A stretch of 30,764 nucleotides of DNA from Pseudomonadota bacterium. GTDB taxonomy: Bacteria; Myxococcota_A; Polyangia; Haliangiales; Haliangiaceae. Under the pieces are notes generated by a model. The model saw only the letters and a list, made by a program, of their open reading frames with translations, was not told the origin of the DNA and made no database searches. The DNA lies in assembly GCA_023428295.1 (NCBI GenBank), contig JAEYYV010000377.1, positions 1-30,764 of the forward strand. Direction: 5' to 3'. Made by a program: the position numbers and the translations under genes. Positions 1 through 7,811 of the stretch are shown piece by piece (within the stretch, counting starts at the first letter, position 1; every line of letters begins with the position of its first letter).

Positions 1-2418
1 CGCTTGCACGAGCGAGATGCGCGCCGTCGCCGCATCTCGCGCGGCGAGGTGGATCTGCCCGATGGGCTGGTACAGATCGGCGCGCCGCCGCGAATCGCTG
101 GTCTGCGCGAGCAAGCGCTCCAGCGCGTCGAGGGCAGGTCGTAGCCGGCCCGCGCGATCGTGGAGGCGCGCGAGGGCGTCGAGCGTCGTCGGATCGTCCG
201 GCTCGCGGGCCGTGATCTCCTCGAGCGCGGCGGTGGCGCCGCTGACGTCGTCGAGCTCGTTCGCGAGGACCGCCGCGAGCTCGAGCAGGACCCCGCGATC
301 ATAGTTGGCGGGGTCGCGCCGGACGCGTGCGCGCAACGCAGTGGCGACCTCGACCCACTGATGGTTCGCGCGCAGCGTGCGCACGAGCCCCTCGTGCGCG
401 ACCGACGAGTCGGGAACGAGGAGCAGAAGCTTCTGCCAGCACGCCGTCGCCCGATCGAAGCGCTGATGCTCGTGCCACGCCGCCGCGAGATCCGCGTAGC
501 GACGCACCTGCACGTCGCGCGTCGAGGCGTCCACCTCGGCTTCGGTCGTCTCGAGCAGCGCCTCGGCGTTGCCCGTGCGCTCGTAGATCGAGGCGAGACT
601 CTTCTGCGCGAGCACGTGTCGTGGATCGAGCGCGAGAGCATCTCGATACGCCTCGATCGCATCGTCGGGACGACCGAGTCGGTCGGCGTACACCGCGCCG
701 AGCTCGACATACAGATCGACGATCGTCGCGACCTGCGCTGACGGAGCGAGCGCGTCGATGAGCGAGGGCAACAGCTCCGCGATCGCGGCCCACGCTTGGT
801 TCGCGAGGTACAGCCGGTGCAGCGCGACCAGCAGCTGCGGCGCTTCTGGCCGGCCAGCGCGCGCTCTCTCGTAGTGCATGGTGGCCACCGCGGGGTCGGC
901 TTCGTGCAGCTCGCCGAGCTCCTCGTGCAGCACGCTCTCGAGATCCACATCGCCCTCGACGAGGGCAAGCGCGCGCTCGAGCGCATCGATGGCAGCGACG
1001 CGATCCGCGAGCCGATCGCGACGCCACCGGCCGACGAGGTGCCACGCGCCCGCGGCGATCGCCGGCTGGCTCCCCGCGAGATCCTCGGCGACCGCTGCCG
1101 TCTCGGCGGCGAGCTCGGCACACGCGTCGGTCGCCTCGGCTGCGTCGCCGAGCCGCTCGATGTCCTCGAGCAGCCCCGCGCGCGTCGGGGCGCGACGCAG
1201 CACCGTGAGCCACACGAGCGCGGCCGCGCTCGGATCGCCCACCTTGTGTTCGTACACCTCGGCCACCTCGACGAGCGCAGCGAGACTGGTCTCCTCGTCT
1301 GGATCCCGCGACGCACGATCGAGCATCTGCGCCGCGACGGGCCCCCACTCCTGCTTCGCGCGATACAGCTCCTCGAGCTGCCGCGACGCGGCGGGATGCC
1401 CGGGCTCGATCTCCACGACGCGCTCGAGCGCCTCGATCGCGCGTCGCGGATCGTTCAGCTGGTCGCGCGCGATCGCTGCCACGTTGAGCAGCATCGCGAT
1501 CCGCGGGCCTTGCTCGTCGAGCATCGCGACGCGCTTGTCGAGGAGCTCGAGGCAATCGAGCCACCTGTTGCGCTTCGCGTACAGCTGCTCCAGCGCGTCG
1601 AGCACGCGCGGATCGCTCGCATCGATCGAGAGCGCGCTCCGCCATGCCTCGATCGCCGCCTCCGGTCTGCCGATGTGCTCGAGCTCGATCTGTCCGAGCT
1701 CCAGCAGCAGCTCGAGCTGCTCCTCCTCGCTCGGGTCTCCGTGATCCACGCCATCGCGAATCAGCTCGCGAATCGACTCGGCGAGCGCCGGCCACGACTG
1801 CGCCTCTCGATGCGACACCGTCGCCGCGCGCCTGGCTGCGTGGTCTTGCTCGAACGAGATCTCGACCTCGTACTCCGTGCTGTCCGCGCGTGACGTCGCG
1901 CGCGTCGCCGCCGACCGCTTGCGCAGCGACATCACGCGATCGAGCGCGTCATCCGCCGCCGCCAGGAGCGGAAACAAGTCCGCCACGTCCGCGTACGAGA
2001 AAGGCTCCTCGCCGTCGTGCGCCACCACGATCGCGAGCGCGTGCATGTGCGCGCAGATCGGCAACACGAGCATCTGCGGCGCCGCGCCGCCGAGCAGATC
2101 GAGGAGTCCATCGACGAACAAGTCGCCCGTCTGCACGTTGGTGATCGCAGGCGACGCGCTCGCGATCACCGCCTCGAACGCAGGAATGGTCCGCGGCAAC
2201 TCCAGCGTCTCCACGCCGCGCGTATCGAACGAACCGTGCGCCAGTACGCGCCACCCGCGCAGCTGGTCGTGATGCACCACGAGCAGCGCCGCGAACCCGA
2301 GCCGCGATCGCGCCGCGTTCAGGACGAGGGCGAACACCTCCTCGCGATCGAACGCGTCCTCCAGTGCCGTCGCCGCACGTGCCGGCTCGAGCCCCGCCCC
2401 GGTCTGTGTCAATGACAC
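1..2418 (-). CDS. GAF-like/TPR-repeat protein, 3'-truncated by window edge
   Basis: The reading frame stays open from a GTG at 2418 to base 1, giving at least 806 residues without a stop, so the C-terminus lies outside the window. Residues about 14-150 look like a GAF-type sensor domain: alternating helices and strands, ending in a segment of the form VLPICAHMHALAIVVAHDG. From about residue 200 onward the protein is a long series of helical pairs with TPR spacing (for example GRPEAAIEAWRSALSID, DDPRRAIEALERVVEIEP-type units and GRPDDAIEAYRDALALDP). TPR arrays are protein-interaction scaffolds; the GAF part may bind a small ligand, but no ligand can be read. A second in-frame GTG at 2424 is an alternative start; a TAGGAT hexamer (2435-2440) lies upstream of both. 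The gene is divergent from the small membrane protein at 2460. The assignment as GAF is by pattern only; the TPR assignment is firm. Confidence 0.85.
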   Translation of the reverse strand, partial: MSLTQTGAGLEPARAATALEDAFDREEVFALVLNAARSRLGFAALLVVHHDQLRGWRVLAHGSFDTRGVETLELPRTIPAFEAVIASASPAITNVQTGDLFVDGLLDLLGGAAPQMLVLPICAHMHALAIVVAHDGEEPFSYADVADLFPLLAAADDALDRVMSLRKRSAATRATSRADSTEYEVEISFEQDHAARRAATVSHREAQSWPALAESIRELIRDGVDHGDPSEEEQLELLLELGQIELEHIGRPEAAIEAWRSALSIDASDPRVLDALEQLYAKRNRWLDCLELLDKRVAMLDEQGPRIAMLLNVAAIARDQLNDPRRAIEALERVVEIEPGHPAASRQLEELYRAKQEWGPVAAQMLDRASRDPDEETSLAALVEVAEVYEHKVGDPSAAALVWLTVLRRAPTRAGLLEDIERLGDAAEATDACAELAAETAAVAEDLAGSQPAIAAGAWHLVGRWRRDRLADRVAAIDALERALALVEGDVDLESVLHEELGELHEADPAVATMHYERARAGRPEAPQLLVALHRLYLANQAWAAIAELLPSLIDALAPSAQVATIVDLYVELGAVYADRLGRPDDAIEAYRDALALDPRHVLAQKSLASIYERTGNAEALLETTEAEVDASTRDVQVRRYADLAAAWHEHQRFDRATACWQKLLLLVPDSSVAHEGLVRTLRANHQWVEVATALRARVRRDPANYDRGVLLELAAVLANELDDVSGATAALEEITAREPDDPTTLDALARLHDRAGRLRPALDALERLLAQTSDSRRRADLYQPIGQIHLAARDAATARISLVQA
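2406..2418. promoter_or_regulatory. 13-bp perfect palindrome between divergent genes (candidate operator)
   Basis: GTGTCA and TGACAC flank a single central A, giving a perfect inverted repeat. It covers the proposed GTG start of the TPR gene and lies 42 bp before the ATG of the small membrane protein. Such a dyad fits a dimeric regulator, but it could also be chance; no second copy was noticed. Confidence 0.35.
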
Positions 2419-2459
2419 TCGCACTGGCGCGTCGATCCTATGCCAAACTCGACTGCGCG

Positions 2460-2750
2460 ATGGCGAAGCGCGTGGATAACGACTCCACCCAGGAGCTTTC
2501 GACGAGTCAGCTGGTCCCCGATCAGCTCGATCACGACGCGAGCGTCTGGGGCCAGGTGGTCGTCAGTCCCGACGAGTTCGCGCCGCGAGCGGCCAAACCG
2601 ACCAAGCCGGCAAAGCTCGCCACCGTCGATGTTCCCACGCCTGTCCCGCGCGCAAAGGCCGCCACCAACCGCGTCGCCCTGTGGATCTTCCTCGGCTTTC
2701 TCGCGGTCGCGGCGATCGGCGGCGCCCTCGTTCTCGTCTTCGCAAAATAA
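2460..2750 (+). CDS. Small tail-anchored membrane protein, unknown function
   Basis: This 96-residue protein is not one I recognise. The first 70 residues are hydrophilic, acidic at first and then Pro/Lys/Ala-rich (a PTKPAK stretch and a PTPVPRAK stretch), and residues 72-94 form one hydrophobic helix (LWIFLGFLAVAAIGGALV) followed by only two residues. That layout predicts a C-terminal anchor with the rest in the cytoplasm. The ATG at 2460 is chosen over an in-frame ATG at 2412 because the latter lies inside the palindrome at 2406-2418 and would add a segment overlapping the divergent gene's start. No Shine-Dalgarno sequence is visible. The following lipoprotein gene begins 37 bp downstream on the same strand, so the two could be cotranscribed. 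Confidence 0.6.
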   Translation: MAKRVDNDSTQELSTSQLVPDQLDHDASVWGQVVVSPDEFAPRAAKPTKPAKLATVDVPTPVPRAKAATNRVALWIFLGFLAVAAIGGALVLVFAK

Positions 2751-2786
2751 GTTCCCACGCAGCCAAGGTCGCACGTCTTGGTGAGC

Positions 2787-3473
2787 ATGAAGCCGACCGT
2801 TGCCCTCGCTTTCGCTCCCGCGCTCGCACTCGCCACTGCCACGCTCGCTGCGTGCACCGAAGGCACTTCGCCCGATCCGATGGACACGCCCGACGCCGGA
2901 ACGACGCCCGAGGTCGACGCCCCGCTACCGCCGCCGCCCGAGCCCACGCCCGCCTTCACCGCGAGCTCCTCCATCGGCGGCCAGCTCGCCATCGACGAGG
3001 TCGGTATCCGCCCCTCGTTCTTCATCGACGGCGTCGAGTACCTCTCGGTGATCAACGTCGGCCTCACGAATACAGAGACCATGGAGAGCTGCGGCGTCGT
3101 CCTGTTCCCGAAGTTCGTGCAGTTCGGCTCGTCGAGCACCTCGACCCGACAGTTCAAGACCGTCGTCCTCGACTTCGCGCAAGCCACGATGCTGGAGGAC
3201 AACTGCGGCTGGGATGACGCCCACATCCTCGCCGGACTCTCGACGCGCTTTGGCAACTACATCGTCGGCTTCGCGCAAGCGCGGTTCGCCGAAGATCGTC
3301 CCTACGTCGATGTCTACCTGAACGCCACCAACGGCCTCGGCAACTCGACCTCGAGCATCACGCAAGCCGGCGGCGGTATGGCGTTCGCGATGGATGCCGC
3401 GGGCAATGTCTCCCAGGCCATCGTCGAGCCCACGCCGGGGCAGCCGCTTGTCCGCGCGGTCTACGACTTCTAG
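2787..3473 (+). CDS. Predicted lipoprotein, unknown function
   Basis: The 228-residue product opens with a signal peptide and a lipobox ending at Cys23 (TATLAAC), followed by a disordered Asp/Pro/Thr-rich tether (residues about 24-60) typical of myxobacterial outer-envelope lipoproteins. The remainder, about residues 62-228, looks like a compact beta-rich domain with two Cys residues (ESCGVVLFP and EDNCGWDD), which could form a disulfide. I do not recognise the family. ATG 2787 is preferred because it places a short positive start (MKP) directly before the hydrophobic core; an upstream in-frame TTG (2778) and GTG (2781) are alternatives. The stop lies three bases before the stop of the convergent aldehyde dehydrogenase gene. 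Confidence 0.7.
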   Translation: MKPTVALAFAPALALATATLAACTEGTSPDPMDTPDAGTTPEVDAPLPPPPEPTPAFTASSSIGGQLAIDEVGIRPSFFIDGVEYLSVINVGLTNTETMESCGVVLFPKFVQFGSSSTSTRQFKTVVLDFAQATMLEDNCGWDDAHILAGLSTRFGNYIVGFAQARFAEDRPYVDVYLNATNGLGNSTSSITQAGGGMAFAMDAAGNVSQAIVEPTPGQPLVRAVYDF

Positions 3474-3476
3474 CGA

Positions 3477-4904
3477 TCAAGTGAACAGCTTGCGGAGCAG
3501 GCCGACCACGCGCGCGACCTTGCCGTCGTACGGCGGATAGATCTGCTTCAGCATGTCGACGCGCCCTTGCCGGAGCACCGCGCGCTCGTGCGAGAAGGCC
3601 TTGAAGCCCCAGAAGCCGTGGTAGCTGCCGCTGCCGCTCGCGCCGACGCCGCCAAACGGCAGGTTCTGGTTCGCGAAGTGGATGACCGTGTTGTTGATGC
3701 ACGTGCCACCGGCGGTGGTGCTGGTGAGGACGGAGTCGATGCGATCCTCGTTCTCGCTGAACACGTAGAGGGCGAGCGGCTTGTCGCGCGCGGTGATGAA
3801 CGGCGCGACCTCGTCGAAGGACTTGTACGTCAGGATCGGGAGGATCGGACCGAAGATCTCTTCGCTCATGATCGCGGAGTCGGGCGTCACGTTCGTGAGG
3901 AGCGTCGGCGCGATGTAGCGATCGGTGGCGTCGGTGGTACCGCCGAAGGCGACGTTGGCGCCCGAGGCGATCGTGTCGTCGAGCATCTTCTTCAGGCGAT
4001 CGTAGTTGCGCGCGTTGATGATGCGGCAGAAGTCGGTGGAGGAGCGACGTGAGTCCTCGGTGCTGCCATACTGGGACTCGATCGAGGAGCGCAGCGCATC
4101 GACGAGGGCGTCGCGGCGGCGCTCGTCGACGAGGATGTAGTCGGGGGCGATGCACGTTTGACCCGCGTTGACGAACTTGCCCCACGCGAGGCGGCGGGCG
4201 GTGTCGGAGATGTTCGCGGTGTCGTCGACGATGGCGGGAGACTTGCCGCCCAGCTCGAGCGTCGAGGAGGCGAGGTGCTTGGCCGCAGCCTCGGCGACGA
4301 TGCGGCCGACGCGCGTGGAGCCGGTGAAGAAGAAGTGGTCGAAGGGGAGGGCGAGGAGCTGCTGGGCGGCGACGTGATCGCCCTCGACGACGGCGACCTC
4401 GTCCTCGGTGAAGGCGGCGCCGAGGATCTCGACGAGGAGCGAGGACGTTCTCGGTGTGAGCTCGGACGGCTTGACGATGGCGCAGTTGCCGGCGGCGACC
4501 GCGGCGATGACCGGCGCGATGACGAGCTGGAACGGGTAGTTCCACGGGCCGATGATGAGGACCACGCCGCGCGGCTCGTAATAGACGTGGCTCTTGGTGC
4601 CGAACAGCGACATCGGCGTGGGCACCTTGTGCGGACGCATCCAGTCGTGGAGGTGCGTGATCGCGTCTTTGATCTCGGTGAGCACCGGGACGATCTCGGT
4701 GATCTCCGTTTCGGCGGGCGCTTTGCGGAAGTCGGCGGCGAGCGCGTCGCGAATCTGGGACTCGCGCGCGAGGATGGCGTCGCGGAGCTTCTTCAGCTTG
4801 GCAATACGCGCGTTGGCGCTCGAGCGCTTGACCGACGCTTGGTTCGCGCGTTGGCGAGAGAAGAGATCCGAGATGCGATCGGGCTTGCTCGCGGGTATCG
4901 CCAT
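3477..4904 (-). CDS. Aldehyde dehydrogenase, class-3-like (NAD(P)-dependent)
   Basis: The 475-residue product is a complete aldehyde dehydrogenase, which oxidises an aldehyde to the carboxylic acid with NAD(P)+. The catalytic Cys251 lies in NAGQTCIAPDYI and the general base Glu217 in TLELGGKSP; their 34-residue spacing is the family norm. The cofactor region shows IGPWNYPFQL, KPSELTP and FTGSTRVGRIV. The short length, the missing N-terminal extension of class 1/2 enzymes and the GPWNYP and FGGVGASGSGSYHG motifs place it with the class 3 group (fatty, aromatic and coniferyl aldehyde dehydrogenases). The last 20 residues (AR VVGLLRKLFT) are weakly hydrophobic, as in membrane-associated members. 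ATG 4904 is chosen because a TAAGCT hexamer ends exactly six bases upstream; GTG 4910 is the alternative. The substrate cannot be told. It is divergent from tag, with only 30 bp between them. Confidence 0.93.
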   Translation of the reverse strand: MAIPASKPDRISDLFSRQRANQASVKRSSANARIAKLKKLRDAILARESQIRDALAADFRKAPAETEITEIVPVLTEIKDAITHLHDWMRPHKVPTPMSLFGTKSHVYYEPRGVVLIIGPWNYPFQLVIAPVIAAVAAGNCAIVKPSELTPRTSSLLVEILGAAFTEDEVAVVEGDHVAAQQLLALPFDHFFFTGSTRVGRIVAEAAAKHLASSTLELGGKSPAIVDDTANISDTARRLAWGKFVNAGQTCIAPDYILVDERRRDALVDALRSSIESQYGSTEDSRRSSTDFCRIINARNYDRLKKMLDDTIASGANVAFGGTTDATDRYIAPTLLTNVTPDSAIMSEEIFGPILPILTYKSFDEVAPFITARDKPLALYVFSENEDRIDSVLTSTTAGGTCINNTVIHFANQNLPFGGVGASGSGSYHGFWGFKAFSHERAVLRQGRVDMLKQIYPPYDGKVARVVGLLRKLFT

Positions 4905-4910
4905 GGCCAC

Positions 4911-4916
4911 AGCTTA
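4911..4916 (-). promoter_or_regulatory. -10-like hexamer TAAGCT, six bases before ATG 4904
   Basis: Read on the minus strand, TAAGCT is followed by GTGGCC and then the ATG of the aldehyde dehydrogenase gene. This spacing would put the transcription start at or next to the start codon (leaderless mRNA). No good -35 hexamer is seen. Confidence 0.45.
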
Positions 4917-4934
4917 CGGCAACCTCGGCGTACC

Positions 4935-5579
4935 GTGGCTTCGAACTCACCGCGTCTGAAAGAGGGTCTCGCGCTCGGACCCGATCATCGCCCTCGCTGC
5001 TTCTGGGGCGTGTCCACGCCCGACTACGTCGCGTATCACGACGCGGAGTGGGGCTTCCCCGTCGACGACGATCGTCGCCTGTTCGAGAAGCTCTGTCTCG
5101 AGGGCTTCCAGTCCGGCCTGTCGTGGCTGACGATCCTGCGCAAGCGCGAGTCGTTCCGGAAGGCGTTCGCCAACTTCGATATCACGAGGATCGCCACGTT
5201 CGGCGCGCGCGACGTGAAGCGCTTGCTCGGCGACGCGGGCATCGTGCGGCATCGCGGCAAGATCGAGTCGACGATCAACAACGCGAAGCGCGCGAAGGAC
5301 CTCGTCGCCGAGCATGGCTCGCTCGCCACGTACGTGTGGACGTTCCTGCCTCCACCCGCCGAGCGACCGAAGAATATGACGAAGGGTGCGCTCGCATCCA
5401 AGACGCCCACATCGATCCGCCTGTCGAAGGATCTTAAGAAGCGCGGCTGGAGCTTCGTCGGTCCGACGACGATGTACGCGTTCATGCAAGCGATGGGGCT
5501 CGTCGACGATCACCTCGACGGCTGCGTGATCCGTCCCGCGGCCGAAGCGGCGCGCGCGGCGTTCACGATCCCCGCGTGA
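4935..5579 (+). CDS. tag: DNA-3-methyladenine glycosylase I
   Basis: The product (214 residues from GTG 4935) removes 3-methyladenine from alkylated DNA, the first step of base excision repair. All family hallmarks are present: the zinc ligands Cys22 (RCFW), His35 (AYHDAEW), His193 and Cys197 (DDHLDGC), the pocket segment CLEGFQSGLSW with Glu56, and GIVRHRGKIES plus KKRGWSFVGPTTMYAFMQA. The GTG start is set by the need to include Cys22; an in-frame GTG at 5010 would lose it, and there is no start codon just upstream. The N-terminal 20 residues are longer than in the E. coli enzyme. It shares a 30-bp divergent intergenic region with the aldehyde dehydrogenase gene. Its stop is one base from the stop of the convergent gene at 5581. 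A second candidate alkylation glycosylase is encoded at 12987-14048. Confidence 0.95.
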   Translation: MASNSPRLKEGLALGPDHRPRCFWGVSTPDYVAYHDAEWGFPVDDDRRLFEKLCLEGFQSGLSWLTILRKRESFRKAFANFDITRIATFGARDVKRLLGDAGIVRHRGKIESTINNAKRAKDLVAEHGSLATYVWTFLPPPAERPKNMTKGALASKTPTSIRLSKDLKKRGWSFVGPTTMYAFMQAMGLVDDHLDGCVIRPAAEAARAAFTIPA

Positions 5580-5580
5580 C

Positions 5581-6252
5581 TCAATCGAGCTCGATCAGAT
5601 CCGCGAGCGTGGCCTCCGGTACGGGCGTCGCCTCGTCGAGCTGATCGGGCCACGCGGCGACGCGCTTGGCCATCGGCGCGACCGAGATCGCCGCAGGCTG
5701 CGCGACGAGCGTCTCGAGATCGCGGCGCACGGCGCTCCATCGCTTGCGCACGGTGTCGTCGAGGCGACCGTCGCGCGCGTGCTTGTCCGCGAGCTCTGCG
5801 CCATTCTTCGCGAGGCGGCTCACGAGAGCGAGGACACCTGCGCGTAAAGTGGCGCGGAGATCGAGCGACGCGCGCGCGGCTCCGGCGACGAGCTCGGCGA
5901 CCTGCTCCGGCGACGCCGCGCGACCGCGTGCCGCTGCATCGCGTGCGCGCTCCGCGAGGAGCCCGATGTTGTCGGCGTAGCTCACGATCGTCTGCGCGAA
6001 CACGGTGCGCGTGGGCGCGGCGAGCGAGCCGTCACTCGCGAGCGCGTGATCGAGCCGGACCTTCATCGCACGAATCGTGATCGCGTCGAACACGTCGAGT
6101 GCGGCGGCGAGGAACGCGTCACGCTCCTCGAGCTCGGGGATGGACGTCGCGGTCGACGTCTCGGCCTCGAGATCCGCGAGCACGCTCGCCGGATCGATCG
6201 CCTCGAGCTGCGCGAGCGATTGCGCGCGATCGAGCGCTTGCTTCCAGCTCAT
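5581..6252 (-). CDS. Alpha-helical protein of unknown function, coupled to esterase
   Basis: The 223-residue product is not recognised. It is almost entirely predicted helical, rich in Ala, Asp, Glu and Arg, without a signal peptide, membrane segment or Cys, so it is likely cytoplasmic. Helices such as KRWSAVRRDLETLVAQ near residue 175 have amphipathic coiled-coil character. The ATG at 6252 overlaps the TGA of the upstream esterase gene (ATGA), so it is probably translated by coupling to it. That link is odd, because the partner is a lipoprotein and this is not. The frame remains open upstream, but that extension would run inside the esterase gene and has a low-complexity Arg-rich composition typical of an out-of-frame reading. 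Confidence 0.75.
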   Translation of the reverse strand: MSWKQALDRAQSLAQLEAIDPASVLADLEAETSTATSIPELEERDAFLAAALDVFDAITIRAMKVRLDHALASDGSLAAPTRTVFAQTIVSYADNIGLLAERARDAAARGRAASPEQVAELVAGAARASLDLRATLRAGVLALVSRLAKNGAELADKHARDGRLDDTVRKRWSAVRRDLETLVAQPAAISVAPMAKRVAAWPDQLDEATPVPEATLADLIELD

Positions 6253-7085
6253 GGGGCGGGCTCCGGTGCGGCGAACACCATGCGAATGCCGTGCAGCGCA
6301 GCCGTCGGAAAGATCGTGTCGTGACCTTCGTGCGGCATGGGCTCGTGGCGCCACACGATCGGCGGAGCTTGAATGCGCAGCGCGCTCACCAGCATCGCGA
6401 CGCCCTCCTGGATATCTGGCTCGTTGGCGGTGGCGACATAGAGCGTGCGTGGCCCCGCGGACCACCACGCGAGTCGCGTCGCTGCGCTGCGCGCGAGCTC
6501 GTGCTCGTTCCACTGCAGGCTCGGATCCACGGCGATGTACGCGTCGAACAGCGTCGGCTCGACCAGCAGCGTCTCGATCACGAACAGACCCGCGAGCGAC
6601 TCGCCGACGATCGCGGACTCGGCGGTCGTGCGAAAGCGCGCGTCGATCATCGGCCGCAGCTCGTCGCGAAGAAACGCGCGGAACGTCGCGTTGCCACCCG
6701 CCTCGGGCGCTCGCTCCATCTCCTCGGGAACCGTGGTCGGGCCGGGCAGATCACGCCGCCGCTTCGTGTTCTCGACGCCGACGACGATCACCGGCCGAAT
6801 GATGCCGTTCTTGATCGACACGTCGACCGAGCCCACGACGTGCGGGAAGTCTTCTTTCATGCCGCCATCCGGCATGTACAGCACCGGGAACCACTCGCTC
6901 GAGTCCGCGTAGTCCGGCGGGACGTATACGTTGATCACGCGCGTCTCGCCGAGGAGCTTGGACTCGAGCGTGAGCGTCTCGCCGATTTTGGCGACCGACG
7001 GCGCGGCTGTTGGTTTCGGCGCCGCCGCGCGTGACCCGCACGCGGACAGCGTCGCGACGAGGACCACGACCTGTGTGTGTGTCAT
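6249..7085 (-). CDS. Esterase-D-type alpha/beta hydrolase lipoprotein
   Basis: The 278-residue product has a signal peptide with lipobox ending at Cys16 (VATLSAC), so it is predicted to be a lipid-anchored periplasmic or outer-membrane enzyme. The mature part matches the esterase D/IroE-Fes-like family: NVYVPPDYADSSEWFPVLYM near the start, PVIVVGVENTKRRRDLP, the nucleophile elbow VGESLAG with Ser163, a YIAVDPSLQW segment, and the catalytic His255 in PHEGHDTIFP. Family members hydrolyse carboxylic esters, including siderophore trilactones; a siderophore role is possible but unsupported here. The stop overlaps the start of the helical gene by four bases. A TATCGT hexamer lies eight bases before the ATG. 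The upstream gap of 165 bp is the largest in the window and has a dyad and tandem repeats. Confidence 0.88.
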   Translation of the reverse strand: MTHTQVVVLVATLSACGSRAAAPKPTAAPSVAKIGETLTLESKLLGETRVINVYVPPDYADSSEWFPVLYMPDGGMKEDFPHVVGSVDVSIKNGIIRPVIVVGVENTKRRRDLPGPTTVPEEMERAPEAGGNATFRAFLRDELRPMIDARFRTTAESAIVGESLAGLFVIETLLVEPTLFDAYIAVDPSLQWNEHELARSAATRLAWWSAGPRTLYVATANEPDIQEGVAMLVSALRIQAPPIVWRHEPMPHEGHDTIFPTAALHGIRMVFAAPEPAP

Positions 7086-7093
7086 CCGCGGTC

Positions 7094-7099
7094 ACGATA
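7094..7099 (-). promoter_or_regulatory. -10-like hexamer TATCGT, eight bases before ATG 7085
   Basis: The minus strand reads TATCGT-GACCGCGG-ATG. The position fits a leaderless or nearly leaderless transcript for the esterase gene. The identical hexamer and spacing recur before the gene starting at 12970. Confidence 0.45.
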
Positions 7100-7123
7100 C
7101 TCCGCTTCGGGTCTCGTACGGTG

Positions 7124-7147
7124 GTGGCGCATCGTATCGAGCGCCAC
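7124..7147. promoter_or_regulatory. Interrupted 24-bp dyad in divergent intergenic region
   Basis: The arms GTGGCGC (7124-7130) and GCGCCAC (7141-7147) are perfect complements. Inside them TCG and CGA can extend the stem with one bulged base and a TAT loop. No T-run follows on either strand, so it does not look like an intrinsic terminator. It may be an operator for the divergent esterase and lipoprotein genes. Confidence 0.4.
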
Positions 7148-7186
7148 TCCCAGAGGAGTTCCGGCGCCTTATGCCGGGTCACGCGG

Positions 7187-7208
7187 TGTTCACGCGCTGT
7201 TCACGCGT
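7187..7208. repeat. Two tandem 11-bp copies of TGTTCACGCG(C/T)
   Basis: TGTTCACGCGC is followed at once by TGTTCACGCGT, so the copies are about one helical turn apart. A degenerate third copy (GGTCACGCGG) lies just upstream. The location, about 45-65 bp before the ATG at 7251, fits a regulator-binding site for the lipoprotein gene. Confidence 0.4.
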
Positions 7209-7250
7209 TTGAACGAGGTTTCCGCAGAAAACAGCGTTACAGGACGGCGC

Positions 7251-7811
7251 ATGAAGCAGCTCGGGTCCCTGGTCTTGGTCGTGGCAATGGTCTCTGCGTG
7301 TGGCTCGAACGCGAGAGAGCGCGAGGCGTACGCCGTGGGCGGCTGGGTCGGCAACGGCTCGGTGTTCGGCCCGGGCCCGAACTGCACGTACGACATCACG
7401 CCCGCGTCTGCGGCGGATATGAGCGACACCAAACAGTCCGGCAAGCTCCTCGCGCCGGGCACGGGCAAGATGACGTGCGAGAGCGGCTACACCGAAGAGT
7501 TCGACATCGTGGTCGCAGACAAGATGACGGTCGAAGGCGACGACAAGCTCGCCGTGGGCAAGGACGGCTCGCTGCGCGTGTCGATGTTCGGCGGCGGGCG
7601 CGAGCTGCGCACGAACGGCAACTGGACGGTCGAGTGGACCGTGCCGCCGAGCTGCGATGCGATCGTCAAGACCGAGGTCGACACGCCAGGAGGCGGGCAC
7701 AGCCTGCGCGGCAGCTATCGCCTCGAGATGGTCGGTGTCGCGAAGGGCTCGTGCACGGTGACGGCGGGCGTGCTCGGCCTGACGCAGGCGCACACGATCA
7801 CCGTCCTGTAG
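7251..7811 (+). CDS. Predicted lipoprotein, unknown function
   Basis: The 186-residue product starts MKQLGSLVLVVAMVSAC, a signal peptide with lipobox ending at Cys17. The mature part is a Gly/Thr-rich, probably beta-sandwich domain with four further Cys (NCTYDI, MTCESGY, PSCDAIV, GSCTVTA), an even number that suggests two disulfides. I do not recognise the family. The ATG at 7251 is supported by an AGGA Shine-Dalgarno sequence (7241-7244) six bases upstream, unlike many neighbours that appear leaderless. The open frame continues upstream, but that part lies in the intergenic region and is not signal-like. Its last 14 bases overlap the end of the convergent epimerase gene. Confidence 0.78.
   Translation: MKQLGSLVLVVAMVSACGSNAREREAYAVGGWVGNGSVFGPGPNCTYDITPASAADMSDTKQSGKLLAPGTGKMTCESGYTEEFDIVVADKMTVEGDDKLAVGKDGSLRVSMFGGGRELRTNGNWTVEWTVPPSCDAIVKTEVDTPGGGHSLRGSYRLEMVGVAKGSCTVTAGVLGLTQAHTITVL

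Noticed and set aside
299..1795. Long minus-strand frame encoding a 498-residue Arg/Ala-rich protein
   Set aside because: It is a shifted reading of the GAF-TPR gene: composition is extreme in Arg and Ala with no motif, while the alternative frame gives clear TPR units and stays open to the window edge.
4158..4934. N-terminal extension of tag by about 260 residues
   Set aside because: The extension is antisense to the aldehyde dehydrogenase gene and low in complexity; Tag homology begins just before Cys22 of the proposed protein.
7124..7147. Intrinsic terminator at the strong dyad
   Set aside because: No T-run follows on either strand and no gene ends nearby; both flanking genes point away from it.
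7187..7215. LexA-type SOS box at the TGTTCACGCG repeats
   Set aside because: The GTTC/GAAC-like parts do not match the spacing of LexA boxes I know, including the myxobacterial type as I remember it.
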